Positions 1 through 8,800 of a stretch of DNA of 13,943 nt are shown one piece after another. The stretch is from assembly GCA_023145575.1 (NCBI GenBank), contig JAGLDN010000270.1:1-13943 (forward strand). The letters run 5' to 3'. The stretch's first letter is position 1; every line of letters begins with the position of its first letter. The translations under genes and the position numbers were made by a program. The notes below the pieces were generated by a model. That model was given only the letters and a program-made list of their open reading frames with translations, was not told where the DNA came from and did no database searches. This DNA comes from Psychromonas sp. (GTDB lineage Bacteria; Pseudomonadota; Gammaproteobacteria; Enterobacterales; Psychromonadaceae).

Positions 1-55
1 CAAGGTAGTTGACGTCTGATAGATCAGTTTGAAATGTGTAGATTTATACCCATCA

Positions 56-104
56 GGTGATTAACGTAGTTAATTATCTAGAGGAAATTTTGTCATGTGC
101 CTCG
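56..104. repeat. Double-hairpin module, copy A
   Basis: GATTAAC at 59-65 pairs with GTTAATT at 69-75 across a 3-nt loop (GTA). GAGG at 81-84 can then pair with CCTC at 100-103. Most of this stretch recurs as a direct, diverged copy at 332-376. The function is unknown. Confidence 0.5.
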
Positions 105-300
105 GTAGAATTTGCCGATCTGCCTTTGTATTTTGCAGGCTCAAGCGCGATACTCAGAACAAGGCACAATATTAGGTAATTGCTGTTCGCTTTTCGATTA
201 TTATAACGCAGTCTTGGTTTTCAACCTTGTACCCCACAGTGCAAGGCAACTAGTACTAACCTGCATTGTTAGAAAACCTCTATGTAGAATAACCACTTAG

Positions 301-324
301 GAATTAAAGTCTTTATTTTAATTC
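301..324. repeat. Perfect 8-bp AT-rich hairpin
   Basis: GAATTAAA at 301-308 pairs with TTTAATTC at 317-324 across an 8-nt loop, just before module B. It has little GC and no clear U-tract, so a terminator role is weak. It adds to the unusual density of dyads in this element. Confidence 0.4.
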
Positions 325-331
325 GACCTTT

Positions 332-376
332 GGTGATTAGCAAAGTTAATCATCGAGAGGGCAATTTTATGCCTCG
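332..376. repeat. Double-hairpin module, copy B
   Basis: GATTAGC at 335-341 pairs with GTTAATC at 345-351 across an AAA loop. GAGG (357-360) can pair with CCTC (372-375), with further CA/TG pairing inside. Compared with copy A the loop differs (GTA versus AAA) while the seven stem pairs survive through G-T/G-C and A-T/G-T exchanges. That hints at selection on structure, although two copies are too few to prove it. Confidence 0.5.
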
Positions 377-433
377 CACCTTGGTACTATTTCCCTTGCT
401 GAATTTGCACTTTTACGTCACATGGGTATAAAT

Positions 434-552
434 GCTATAAACAGAAGACGATTATGATCGCAGGACATCGATTGTAATGTCTCCAAAAGATATATCCCAA
501 ATTCACAATTCCTAGCGAGAGTCGATGAAAAGTTTGCGATTTTTATGATGTG
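434..552. other. Spacer downstream of the reductase-fusion gene
   Basis: This stretch lies between the inverted-repeat element and the 3' end of the minus-strand gene at 553. I see no gene and no convincing terminator hairpin with a T-tract for that gene. Confidence 0.4.
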
Positions 553-2625
553 TTACGCTTCAAATAAGCCAATCCCTTTAAAAATTGTCATTATATCCTC
601 AGAAAGAGTATCTTTAGTTACGGCTAAAAATACTGAGCCTTCTTTTTTATTGGGGTTCATTGCTTTATTAAATGCAACACCTTTAAATGCATAAAGTTCA
701 CTTTCTTCAAATAGTTGACAGAATAGCCCAGTGAGCTCGGGGCTATCATTAAAAGGACTATTCATAACATCATATAATGGAGAAAGACCCAGAGAGAGAT
801 ACTTTAGACCTTCAATTTTGAATTTTAGGATGGCTTCATAAATAATATGAGTAGTCAGATTAAATCGAGAGGGCAGTGAATGTCCTTGGAGATCATATCT
901 TTCTATATTTGCATAATAGCCAATAATGCTATTTTTTTTGAAAATTGGATTAAAAAATATATAGCCTACAATTTTTCCATCTAGCTCAGCAAAGAAATAT
1001 CTTACGCATGGCTCGGTTTCTAGGGATATTTCACGTAGAAAAATACTTAGTTCACTATGATTTTTTTTCCCCTTCAGCCATTGGCTTGAAATATTTGAAA
1101 TTACATTTATATTATCTGGCCCAATTTTCCCTTCTCGGATCATCAAGCCTGATCGCCTGGCAATATTTTTATAGTTTCTTAAATTCTGATATGCCTTTCC
1201 CTTGAATAATATATCTACCTCATCAAGGTATAGTGATGTTTCTATGCCCAACTTGTTCACTGTCAAGCCTATTTTTCGACAAATTTTTGCAACACGCTCA
1301 CTGATTTGGACCGCACAAAAGTTTAAGTTTGATTTAAGGCACCAAGCAATAAATCCATTAAGTAGTTTTTGGTCAATATTAGAGACTGGATCGCCAACCA
1401 TTATCGCGGTTGCATCAACTATTGCGTAACCAATATAGCCTGAGCTATTGTCAAGTCTAAATACTTGTAACTGACGTGACATTGTTTCATATGCCAATGG
1501 AAAACAACCATATTGTTTAACATCAGGAAGGCGGCTAAGATCCAATAATGTTGATGTTTTATTGTTTCCTGAATTACTTTGTTGTGTTTGCAGATAAGTG
1601 TCAAAAAGGAAGTTGAGAACCGTATTATTCATCGGAACAATAGGTTGCGAATTTATTTTAGTTATATTTTTTAAATCAAATATGGGATCAGAATACATCA
1701 TATAATCTGCGTAAACATCAACGCCACTGTCAATTATTTTCTGCTTTCGATCCAAAAGCGGTAAAAAGCTTATTTGCATCTCTAGAAATTTGACGTTAAG
1801 TAGATCTATTGCAATTTTATGCAGTTTACCTATCGTTGTGGTCTGAGGGTTAACACAATGGTACGTTTTACCAATCTCCCCTTTTTTTTGAATTTCAGAC
1901 ATTAAATGGACAACATCATCAACGCAAATTAAATTTTTTTCCGCAAGATGATTACCTTTTACAAAATACTTTAAATCGTTGGGTATACATTCTTTGTCAC
2001 GATATTCACGTTTCACTAATCGGTAAATTAGATGATAGGTTTTAACAAAACCATAGACCATTTTATCAACATCTACTTCACCAGTTTTGCTATCTCCCAT
2101 GATGATACTTGGCCGTATAATGATAAAAGGCAAGCCTGAACTGCGAACCAGCTGCTCTGATTTATATTTTGTCTCTTCATATGGATTTCTGAATTCAGGG
2201 CATTCTAAAAGAGCATCTTCTTTGACAATATCATCATAAATTCCAGCCACATAAGCAGTACTGACATGAAAATATCGTTTTGCCTTCATTTTTTTGGCAA
2301 GCTCAAGCGCTTGTTCTGTTCCACCAACATTTACTTTATAGAGTTGCTTCCGTTTACTTTCATGAAAGTCCGTTAAGCCGGCTATATGCCAAAATTCATC
2401 AATTTCCTCAGGTAACGCCAATTCTTCAGTTGAGTCATTAATATACTGTTCAACTGGAATAACTCTCGGATCATTAAAAAGTCCAAGTTGTATTAATCTC
2501 TGTGCTGTGTCTTGACCTCGTTTGGGGCGTATTGCTATATACGCTGTAACGGTACTGTCTTTTAGTATTTCCTTAAGGAATCGTTTTCCTAAAAAACCCG
2601 TTGTACCAGTAAGGTAAATATTCAT
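553..2625 (-). CDS. Fused thioester/fatty-acyl reductase-like SDR and MprF-like (DUF2156) aminoacyltransferase
   Basis: This is a 690-residue, apparently cytoplasmic protein with no signal peptide or membrane segment. Residues 1-345 are an extended SDR of the male-sterility/thioester-reductase type. They carry the nucleotide-binding GTTGFLG (7-13), STAY (122-125, with the catalytic Ser) and Y149-x3-K153 in the context NPYEETKYKSE. This family reduces acyl thioesters with NAD(P)H. Residues about 355-690 resemble the catalytic domain of MprF lysyl-phosphatidylglycerol synthases. They have YGCFPL, GDPVS (411-415), NLRNYKNIARRSGL, LSLGLSPL (610-617) and YAFKG (645-649), in the family order. MprF domains move an amino acid from aminoacyl-tRNA to a lipid acceptor. 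The usual MprF flippase membrane part is absent. A joint role in making an aminoacylated or reduced lipid is inferred; the substrate is unknown. The gene stands alone, with no adjacent partner. The ATG start follows a weak AAGAAG ribosome site. Domain assignment is firm; function is not. Confidence 0.85.
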   Translation of the reverse strand: MNIYLTGTTGFLGKRFLKEILKDSTVTAYIAIRPKRGQDTAQRLIQLGLFNDPRVIPVEQYINDSTEELALPEEIDEFWHIAGLTDFHESKRKQLYKVNVGGTEQALELAKKMKAKRYFHVSTAYVAGIYDDIVKEDALLECPEFRNPYEETKYKSEQLVRSSGLPFIIIRPSIIMGDSKTGEVDVDKMVYGFVKTYHLIYRLVKREYRDKECIPNDLKYFVKGNHLAEKNLICVDDVVHLMSEIQKKGEIGKTYHCVNPQTTTIGKLHKIAIDLLNVKFLEMQISFLPLLDRKQKIIDSGVDVYADYMMYSDPIFDLKNITKINSQPIVPMNNTVLNFLFDTYLQTQQSNSGNNKTSTLLDLSRLPDVKQYGCFPLAYETMSRQLQVFRLDNSSGYIGYAIVDATAIMVGDPVSNIDQKLLNGFIAWCLKSNLNFCAVQISERVAKICRKIGLTVNKLGIETSLYLDEVDILFKGKAYQNLRNYKNIARRSGLMIREGKIGPDNINVISNISSQWLKGKKNHSELSIFLREISLETEPCVRYFFAELDGKIVGYIFFNPIFKKNSIIGYYANIERYDLQGHSLPSRFNLTTHIIYEAILKFKIEGLKYLSLGLSPLYDVMNSPFNDSPELTGLFCQLFEESELYAFKGVAFNKAMNPNKKEGSVFLAVTKDTLSEDIMTIFKGIGLFEA

Positions 2626-3470
2626 TATTAAATCTTCTTAAAAATTATTTTGCGTAAAATATTTTGAAATAGCACGCCTTTGATGATCAGCATTTTTGAG
2701 CTATCATGGCTATAACTTAGTCATTATCAGCAGTCATGAGATTCTTAACAGTTTATTTTCTATAATTTAACCGCTTGACTAATTTTAAATTTAAAACATT
2801 TCAATAACCTAGATTGCGCATTTTTGTTGTTTAATTGTAGACGCTTTATATTTCGTCTGGTAGAAGTAATTTCAGGCGATTATTGATGATTTAATTTACC
2901 TAAAATTTACTTGTCAATATATATGAAGTCAACAAATCTTTGTCTGTTATACGAGATCCTTCAACTAAAATATGGATCAAGTCACTTTAACAAAAAAATG
3001 TTGTTCTCTCACAGTTAGGTATAGGTAGATACAAATATTAAAACAAACCAATTTTTCACTTTTATTTTTTAAATGAAAATGCCGTTTGTTCTTTGAACTT
3101 CAAGAGTAATAAAACATAACGTAAGTTTTGCAATTCACGAAATCATGTGGAAAAATAGATAAATACAAGGAGCTGGTTGCCAGAAAAGCTTGTTACATTA
3201 AACAAATTTGTAATGAAGGCTTAATTTATTTTAGCCAGTGAAATTGATCAGCTAATTATTTCAATTGTTTACCCAATTTTAGCGTATTGTAATGCGAAGT
3301 AAACTCTTTTTCATATTTACTAAAGTTACTTCAAATAGTGACTTAGCAATACAAGTGTCTAAAATACTTGAATCAGGTGTAAATAAATCAGATAATAGTT
3401 TTATAGTGCTTGTATGATGCTAGAATTTTAATTTATTAAAAAATGAGATAATATAATTTTTCAAACATTT
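2626..3470. other. Gene-free AT-rich intergenic region
   Basis: I find no credible gene on either strand. It must hold the promoter of the minus-strand reductase-fusion gene, but no convincing -35/-10 pair stands out. It contains two dyads that could be operators: a perfect 14-bp palindrome TTTTAAATTTAAAA at 2783-2796, about 160 bases upstream of that gene's start, and ACAAATTTGT near 3202-3211. Such AT-rich palindromes also arise by chance in DNA of this composition. Confidence 0.4.
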
Positions 3471-3632
3471 ATACCAATTACATTAAGCATGTGAGTCAAA
3501 TTTTTCTCAGGAAGAACAGCTTAATTCAAGGCGTAAGTTGATTCAAATAGCTTATCCCTTTACGAAAATTACAACTCTTAAGTAAGTTATTTTAAGCAGT
3601 AAAATACAAAAGCTATTCATTGTAATTGGTAT
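3471..3632. mobile_element. Small MITE-like element with 12-bp terminal inverted repeats
   Basis: ATACCAATTACA at 3471-3482 is matched by its exact reverse complement TGTAATTGGTAT at 3621-3632, giving a 162-bp unit with no coding capacity. Its size and perfect termini fit a miniature inverted-repeat element. No clear target-site duplication is visible. It ends about 60 bases before the tmcA start, so it may supply or displace tmcA promoter elements. The repeat is seen directly; mobility is inferred. Confidence 0.55.
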
Positions 3633-3692
3633 TATTAAACGTTCCTGAGGAGATACCTTAGATTATACTCCTATTATAATTTAGAGAGCCAA

Positions 3693-5741
3693 TTGACCTC
3701 ATTTATTCAATCCATTAACACCCATCGCAAGCTTGCTATTTTAAATAACCATCGGCAAGTTATTCGGCTTGAGGGGGAAACCCAGTGGTGTTTTGATCAC
3801 GCTCAGTTAATTATCAATGCCTTCAACACCACATACTTCTGGGTAGGTAATGCACCAACTGAAATATCAACTATCTTATTTAGCAATATCTTGGGGCAAG
3901 AAACCGAATTGTTAATCTTTAATGCCCTACTTAATTTTGATGCAAATCTATTTGCTGCAGCAGAAGGCACTTTAAAGGGAGGAGGTTTACTCGTATTACT
4001 AACACCGCAATGTATAAATAAAAAAGATTTTTTTTATCAGTATATTGATAAACAATTAGCGCAATTCCCCTTTTGCTTTTTTTCACAAGATAACCCCATT
4101 GATGTTGTGCCTCTTATACCTAAGATTGACGAGTCAACGACACATGCACTTAATTTAAACGATCAAAACGATGCTATTATTGCGATAAAAAAAACTATCA
4201 CCGGACACCAACACCGCCCACTTGTTTTAACTGCTAATAGAGGCCGCGGAAAATCTGCCGCACTAGGGATTGCTTGCGCACATTTATTGATCGAGAAGCA
4301 TTGCAAACATATTTTAATTTGTGCGCCTAGCAAACGATCAGTACACACTGCTTTCAAGCATTCCTCGGCGCTATTGCCTGATTTTCAATTAGCGCACTAT
4401 TCGCTACACTCGCTTGATCTTTCTCAATCGCTGCAATTTATTGCTCCCGATACCCTACTCGCTGATAAGCCACACACAGATTTATTGATCATAGACGAAG
4501 CAGCGGCTTTGCCGGTGCCATTACTCGAATCACTCACTAAGCACTACACTCGTTTAATATTTTCTAGTACATTACACGGTTATGAGGGATCTGGGCGTGG
4601 CTTTGCTTTGCGTTTTCAATCAAGACTTAAAGAATTATCACCACAATACCGAAAATATCATTTAACCCAGCCCATTCGCTGGGCAGAGAATGATCCATTA
4701 GAATCTTTTACCCTCAATAGTATTTGCCTTACGCAATTTAACCACGCACCGCCCTGTTATCATCACCATCAATCTGTTGAATTTCAACAAATCTTGGCGC
4801 AAGAACTATTGCAAGATAAAAAATTATTGCAAACTATTTTTGCATTGTTAGTTGATGCACACTATCAAACAAAGCCCTCTGATTTATGTCTACTATTAAA
4901 TGGAACTGATCTGTCTATATTTGTAATGCAACAATCTCAACAGATTATAGGGGTCGCACTCATCAATCATGAAGGTCAAATTAGTGATGTTTTATCTGAT
5001 GATATATATAAAGGAAAACGGCGCATAAAAGGAAATTTGATTCCACAATCACTGGCATTTCATAGTGGATTTAAAGAAGCAAGTTCACACAGGTTCGCGC
5101 GCATTCAACGTATTGCTATTTACCCCAGCGAGCAAAATAAGAGCTTAGGCACTCGCTTTATAGCGCATCTTAAACAATGGGCAATTACAAATAAATTTGA
5201 TCATATTTGCACCGTTTTTGGCGCAACTGCGCAACTTACCCGATTTTGGCAACATCTAAATTTTTCACCCTTACGCATGGGGGCAACAAGAGATAAAAGT
5301 AGTGGCGCACATTCGCTGATCATGAGCCTCCCCCTCACAGCTAAAGGCAAAGCGCTCAATCAGAAAATTTCTAAGCAATGTGAAACACAGTTTCTTTTTC
5401 AATTAAGTAGAAATTTACAATCGATTGATCCCTTGTTGGTGATGCTTTTACTTAAAAATAAACGAGTAACCGACGACATTAACACAGCAAAATTGCACAG
5501 TTACCTTGAAGGTGAACGTCCTTATCAATATATAGAATTAGACCTTGTTGAATTAATACTCACTGGTAACTTAATTGCACTATCAGAGCCTCAACAAAAA
5601 CTGTGCATTGAAAAAGTATTGCAAAATCACAGTTGGGTACAAATCTGCAAACAACTCGGATTTAGCGGTAAAAAGCAAGCTCAGCAAGCGTTAAAGAATG
5701 CAATAAAACAGTTAATAGGCAAAAGTAATGCGATTAGATAA
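3693..5741 (+). CDS. tmcA: tRNA(Met) cytidine acetyltransferase TmcA
   Basis: TmcA uses acetyl-CoA and ATP to form N4-acetylcytidine at the wobble position of elongator tRNA(Met), which protects decoding accuracy. The 682 residues are close to the usual family length and show the full order: an N-terminal DUF1726-type region with WCFDH (32-36), an RNA-helicase module with Walker A ANRGRGKS (181-188), Walker B LLIIDEAAAL (264-273) and the family-typical GYEGSGRGF (296-304), a GNAT acetyltransferase around RIQRIAIYPSEQNKSLGTRF (470-489), and a C-terminal tRNA-binding part. The start is TTG. No in-frame ATG lies between it and the upstream stop at 3636, the protein aligns from here with E. coli TmcA, and AGAGAG (3683-3688) is a tightly spaced ribosome site. 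A TATAAT at 3675-3680 lies very close to the start and has no good -35. The 3' end overlaps rsuA by 14 bases. Confidence 0.95.
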   Translation: MTSFIQSINTHRKLAILNNHRQVIRLEGETQWCFDHAQLIINAFNTTYFWVGNAPTEISTILFSNILGQETELLIFNALLNFDANLFAAAEGTLKGGGLLVLLTPQCINKKDFFYQYIDKQLAQFPFCFFSQDNPIDVVPLIPKIDESTTHALNLNDQNDAIIAIKKTITGHQHRPLVLTANRGRGKSAALGIACAHLLIEKHCKHILICAPSKRSVHTAFKHSSALLPDFQLAHYSLHSLDLSQSLQFIAPDTLLADKPHTDLLIIDEAAALPVPLLESLTKHYTRLIFSSTLHGYEGSGRGFALRFQSRLKELSPQYRKYHLTQPIRWAENDPLESFTLNSICLTQFNHAPPCYHHHQSVEFQQILAQELLQDKKLLQTIFALLVDAHYQTKPSDLCLLLNGTDLSIFVMQQSQQIIGVALINHEGQISDVLSDDIYKGKRRIKGNLIPQSLAFHSGFKEASSHRFARIQRIAIYPSEQNKSLGTRFIAHLKQWAITNKFDHICTVFGATAQLTRFWQHLNFSPLRMGATRDKSSGAHSLIMSLPLTAKGKALNQKISKQCETQFLFQLSRNLQSIDPLLVMLLLKNKRVTDDINTAKLHSYLEGERPYQYIELDLVELILTGNLIALSEPQQKLCIEKVLQNHSWVQICKQLGFSGKKQAQQALKNAIKQLIGKSNAIR

Positions 5742-6423
5742 ATTTATTTGTGGCGCAACCACCCTGACAAGACGTCAAGCGAAGAAAATCATCGCTCAAG
5801 GTCGCATCAATTGTGATTCAAGTGTCATGCGTCAGACTGATTATAAAATAAAAGAAACACAAGTCATTACATTTGATGACAAGATATTAACAATGCGTGG
5901 CTCACGTTACATACTACTTAATAAGCCTCGAGGCTATATATGTTCAAACATTGACGAACAACTACCAAGCATTTTTAACCTAATAGATATTGAAAAAAAA
6001 GAGCAATTATTTATAGCCGGTCGATTAGATGCCGACACCACAGGTCTGACCTTGATTACTGATGACGGTCAATGGTCACACAAGGTAACTAGCCCACGCA
6101 ATAAATGCAAAAAATGCTACCGTGTAGAGCTTGATGCTCCGATCACTTTGAATGCAATAAAAAAACTTGGAGACGGCATTCAGCTAAAGAGTGAACCAAA
6201 GCCCTGCCTCCCTGCTGACGTGGAAGTCATTTCAGAAAAGGATATTTTACTAACCATCTTCGAAGGAAAATATCATCAAGTAAAACGCATGTTTGCGGCG
6301 CTGGGAAACATTGTGATCGCACTACATCGAGAACAAATTGACGATATTAAATTAGACGATAATTTAGATCTTGGCCAATGGCGCTACCTCTCTAAAAAAG
6401 AGGTAGACAGTATTGACCATTAG
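5728..6423 (+). CDS. rsuA: 16S rRNA pseudouridine(516) synthase RsuA
   Basis: RsuA isomerises U516 of 16S rRNA to pseudouridine during small-subunit assembly. At 231 residues it has exactly the E. coli length. An S4 RNA-binding domain (about 1-50, starting MRLDKFI) precedes the synthase domain. That domain has LNKPRGY (64-70), the catalytic motif AGRLDADTTGL (97-107, catalytic Asp101), TDDGQWSHKVTSPR and the late EGKYHQVKRMFAALGN block. The whole-length match to E. coli RsuA favours RsuA over its paralogues RluE and RluF. The ATG lies inside the end of tmcA, with AGG at 5717-5719 as ribosome site, so the two genes are probably co-transcribed and translationally coupled. This links a tRNA and an rRNA modification enzyme. 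Confidence 0.93.
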   Translation: MRLDKFICGATTLTRRQAKKIIAQGRINCDSSVMRQTDYKIKETQVITFDDKILTMRGSRYILLNKPRGYICSNIDEQLPSIFNLIDIEKKEQLFIAGRLDADTTGLTLITDDGQWSHKVTSPRNKCKKCYRVELDAPITLNAIKKLGDGIQLKSEPKPCLPADVEVISEKDILLTIFEGKYHQVKRMFAALGNIVIALHREQIDDIKLDDNLDLGQWRYLSKKEVDSIDH

Positions 6424-6428
6424 AGATA

Positions 6429-6454
6429 GACAGCGTTGGCTATTAATCGCTGTC
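6429..6454. terminator. Possible terminator hairpin between convergent genes
   Basis: GACAGCG (6429-6435) pairs with CGCTGTC (6448-6454), a 7-bp stem with a 12-nt loop just after the rsuA stop codon. A second weaker hairpin, GATGC/GCATC, spans 6482-6499. Neither is followed by a clean T-tract, so this is a candidate only. Its place between convergent genes supports the role. Confidence 0.4.
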
Positions 6455-6525
6455 ATATTGATTATCCCCATGCAACGTAAAGATGCTTTATAAGGCATCA
6501 AATAGCATCGCAATGCTTTGCAATT

Positions 6526-7032
6526 TTAATTGTGACAATATTGTTTAAATGCAACCTCGCTATTATCGAACCCTACTTTTTTAGCGAGGATCCATGGGCG
6601 CTCACATTGGTTAGTACTATGACACCAAGCATAACCGGCACTGCGGTAGCACCCATGCTCATCCTTATCACCACCAATGAGCTTTTTGTCATGGCGTGTG
6701 GATTTATCTTGATCTGTAACACCATTAGTCTCAATTGCTTTTTTCGTCATTTGAATGGGTTTTGCAACGTAGTGCAACGCTTTATTTTCAGCAGTTTTCA
6801 GGTGTGATGCACTTTTTTCAATGTGATATAAGTGTGTGATTGCAGGTATTTCTTTTAACAGTTTAGGGGAAACCAAATAATGGAAGACCAAAGCGGCTAC
6901 GACAACTGGCAAGAGCCAAATAAACAGCCCACGTAGATTTACGCCTGATCGTTTTGGTTTTTCATTACGGAATTGTGAATTATCTTGCTCATCAGGGGAT
7001 TGTTGTTTATGTGATTTAAAGTCAGAACTCAT
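6526..7032 (-). CDS. Hypothetical single-span membrane protein with C-terminal Cys/Trp motif
   Basis: I do not recognise a named family. The 168-residue protein starts with a very polar, lysine- and glutamine-rich stretch (1-33). One membrane segment follows (about 34-54, GLFIWLLPVVVAALVF). A charged spacer leads to a compact C-terminal motif, GCYRSAGYAWC (127-137) and NQCERPW (141-147), with a last Cys166. The four cysteines (128, 137, 143, 166) could form disulfides if the tail is periplasmic. The GxxxSAGYxWC...CxRPW pattern occurs in small exported or lipoprotein domains of unknown function in marine gammaproteobacteria, as far as I recall. The coding frame is clean, the ATG has an AGGTAGAAAG-type ribosome site upstream, and the gene converges on rsuA. 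It is probably real; its role is unknown. Confidence 0.75.
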   Translation of the reverse strand: MSSDFKSHKQQSPDEQDNSQFRNEKPKRSGVNLRGLFIWLLPVVVAALVFHYLVSPKLLKEIPAITHLYHIEKSASHLKTAENKALHYVAKPIQMTKKAIETNGVTDQDKSTRHDKKLIGGDKDEHGCYRSAGYAWCHSTNQCERPWILAKKVGFDNSEVAFKQYCHN

Positions 7033-7287
7033 CTTTCTACCTTTTTAATATAAATTATCACCCTAGCATAAATGCATGCATGAAACATTATAAAGATAAT
7101 ATTACGATGAATTAAATGATCCGATTTTTATTATCTGCTAAGAGATCGGTAAAATTTCTAGAAATAGGATAATTTTTTAGGAGTATGTTTCTGTTTTACG
7201 TGATTTCTTTGTCTTTGTCTTCATCTGCACTGATCAGTATACGTTCCCACAGGGTAGCGGGTACGAACGTTACCAGCGATTAAGGCA
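7033..7287. other. Intergenic region with hairpin after the porin pseudogene
   Basis: This stretch holds the promoter side of the 168-residue gene and the 3' flank of the dead barrel gene. ACGTTC (7241-7246) pairs with GAACGT (7265-7270), and CCGAT/ATCGG form a dyad around 7122-7157. Either may have been a terminator of the abandoned cluster. No T-tract is convincing. Confidence 0.3.
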
Positions 7288-8691
7288 TTAGTACTTGTAA
7301 CGTATCATTGCACGTAAGTCTTGTGCACTTAGTGCTCAAGACATGCCAGGGCTCTCCTGAGTTACTAAAGAAGTTATGACTGCCTCCATGATTGTAATCA
7401 ATTTAGGTATAACGTAATTGAAAGTGTAAATTTTAACCACTGATGGGAATGTTATAATACGCTTCATAAGCATTCCCACGCGTGGCAATTTTAGAGCCGA
7501 TCATCGTATCTTCATCATAGGTGAAATAACGCCAATACTTGCTACCGTAGTTATATTATAAACCAAAGCGATCTTTGTCTATAAAAGCGGGCACAGTTAC
7601 GCCGAACCATAAAGAGGAGCCCGTTTTTTCCGTTTAGAGCCAAGCATTCCTTGGTTAACAACGGCAGACTGATTACCCCCATCCCTGTCAAATTTCCATT
7701 ATCAGGTAATGTTTGTGATGCAGAAGTCGATGCAAATAACACCAGAACATCTAAGAAATCATTGATAAACTCACCCACACCATTAACCTCCATTGGCAGT
7801 GTTAGGCTCTGTAAATTGCCCAATTTGGTTAATTTAGTCGGCATCGGGTTTGCTTGTGTTTCTGATGTGTAATCATAATCAAGCATTATAGTACTGCGCA
7901 CAAATATCATACTGCCGATCGTTATATGGGGTAAATATAAATTCTGGCATATCAACATTTGTTAGATCGTCATTAGTTTTTGCATAAACAGCACCCTGTT
8001 GGGAAAACGTTCATTTCAATATGCGCTCCGCCCACGACCAGCAAACATTTAGCACCATGCCAGATATACCCGTTGCATTTGCAAATTTCACCCCTAAAAT
8101 AAAGCCATAAATTAGTCGTTGATTAATTGCCCAGCAGCGATTTAGCTTCATCATAACCTTCTCGATTGTTGACGGGAAAACAATTGGTAGAAGGCCGATG
8201 ACAAATACTGCCTATCTAGTCTAAACCACTAACTAAAAAGTCTTTACCAAGATATAAAATATTTACTTCTTTTACACGCAGCATAATGTCATTAGCGTAT
8301 ACATTAGCAACATAATCAAATTGACTGATCTCACCATTAGTATTAAGTTCAATTTGGCCAAACGCTTTATTATACGAGAGTAAGCCTCTAAATACTAAGT
8401 TATGAAATTGCTGATAGCCCATGCCGATCTTTAAACGATTGGCAAACAAATTACTGTTTGAATAACTGGGACCAGTAGACATTTTATAGTCAGTACTGTT
8501 CAAGGTTACGCGGCAGCCGACTGAGAATTTAGGATTATTTCAACCTATCTTTTTACTTAAATCACGCACTTGCTTTTGAAGTTTCGCAATATCTGCTCTT
8601 TGAGCTGCATCCGCGTTTTGGGCAGTTTCAGCCGCAAACGTAGGGGCACAAAGTGCCAACAACAGCCCTGCTACGATCGATTTTTTTTCAT
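7288..8691 (-). pseudogene. Degenerate DUF3373-type outer-membrane beta-barrel protein
   Basis: The span equals about 468 codons, the expected size of DUF3373 porin-like proteins, which accompany octaheme cytochrome clusters. A signal peptide (KSIVAGLLLALCAPTFA) and a short coiled coil (ADIAKLQKQVRDLSKK) are readable. Barrel segments follow across several frames, such as SNLFANRLKIGMGY, FRGLLSYNKAFGQ, NDDLTNVDMPEFIFTPYND, YNYGSKYWRYFTYDEDTMIG and the C-terminal AQDLRAMIRYKY with its terminal aromatic residue. Damage includes a frameshift in the 8-T/A run at 8681-8688 (codons 2-4), TGA at 8540-8542, TAG at 8216-8218, several further stops (for example FGL-stop-YNYG) and frame changes around 7650-7990. 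No insertion is present, so decay is by point mutation and small indels. The product would have been an outer-membrane channel or structural partner of the reductase encoded upstream. The family name is from recollection of its sequence pattern. Confidence 0.75.
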
Positions 8692-8800
8692 GACGTATAT
8701 CCTTGTCGATTCAATGAATAACTATTTATTTAAATTTTGAAATTTAACAATTCGCTATGATTCCATTTCAAGGGCCGTAGCCCCATGTTACCTATGTTTA

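Larger units (their letters stand above)
42..433. repeat. Inverted-repeat-bounded non-coding element (MITE-like)
   Basis: A perfect 12-bp inverted repeat, ATTTATACCCAT at 42-53 and ATGGGTATAAAT at 422-433, encloses about 370 bp without a convincing gene. The core TATACCCAT matches the terminus of the IS630-family element at the other end of this window (TATACCCATC at 13650-13659). With a TA target duplication the element would run from 47 to 428, flanked by TA on both sides. Inside are two similar double-hairpin modules and one extra hairpin. The simplest reading is a non-autonomous IS630-type derivative. It could also be a decayed IS or an unrelated structured repeat. The inverted repeat is seen directly; the mobile origin is inferred. 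Confidence 0.5.

Noticed and set aside
112..300. Plus-strand 62-codon frame at the left edge
   Set aside because: It lies inside the inverted-repeat element, has no ribosome site, and its translation shows no domain pattern.
1008..1429. Plus-strand reading frames inside the reductase-fusion gene, and a minus-strand frame inside tmcA
   Set aside because: They are shadows of strongly supported genes on the other strand and have no ribosome sites.
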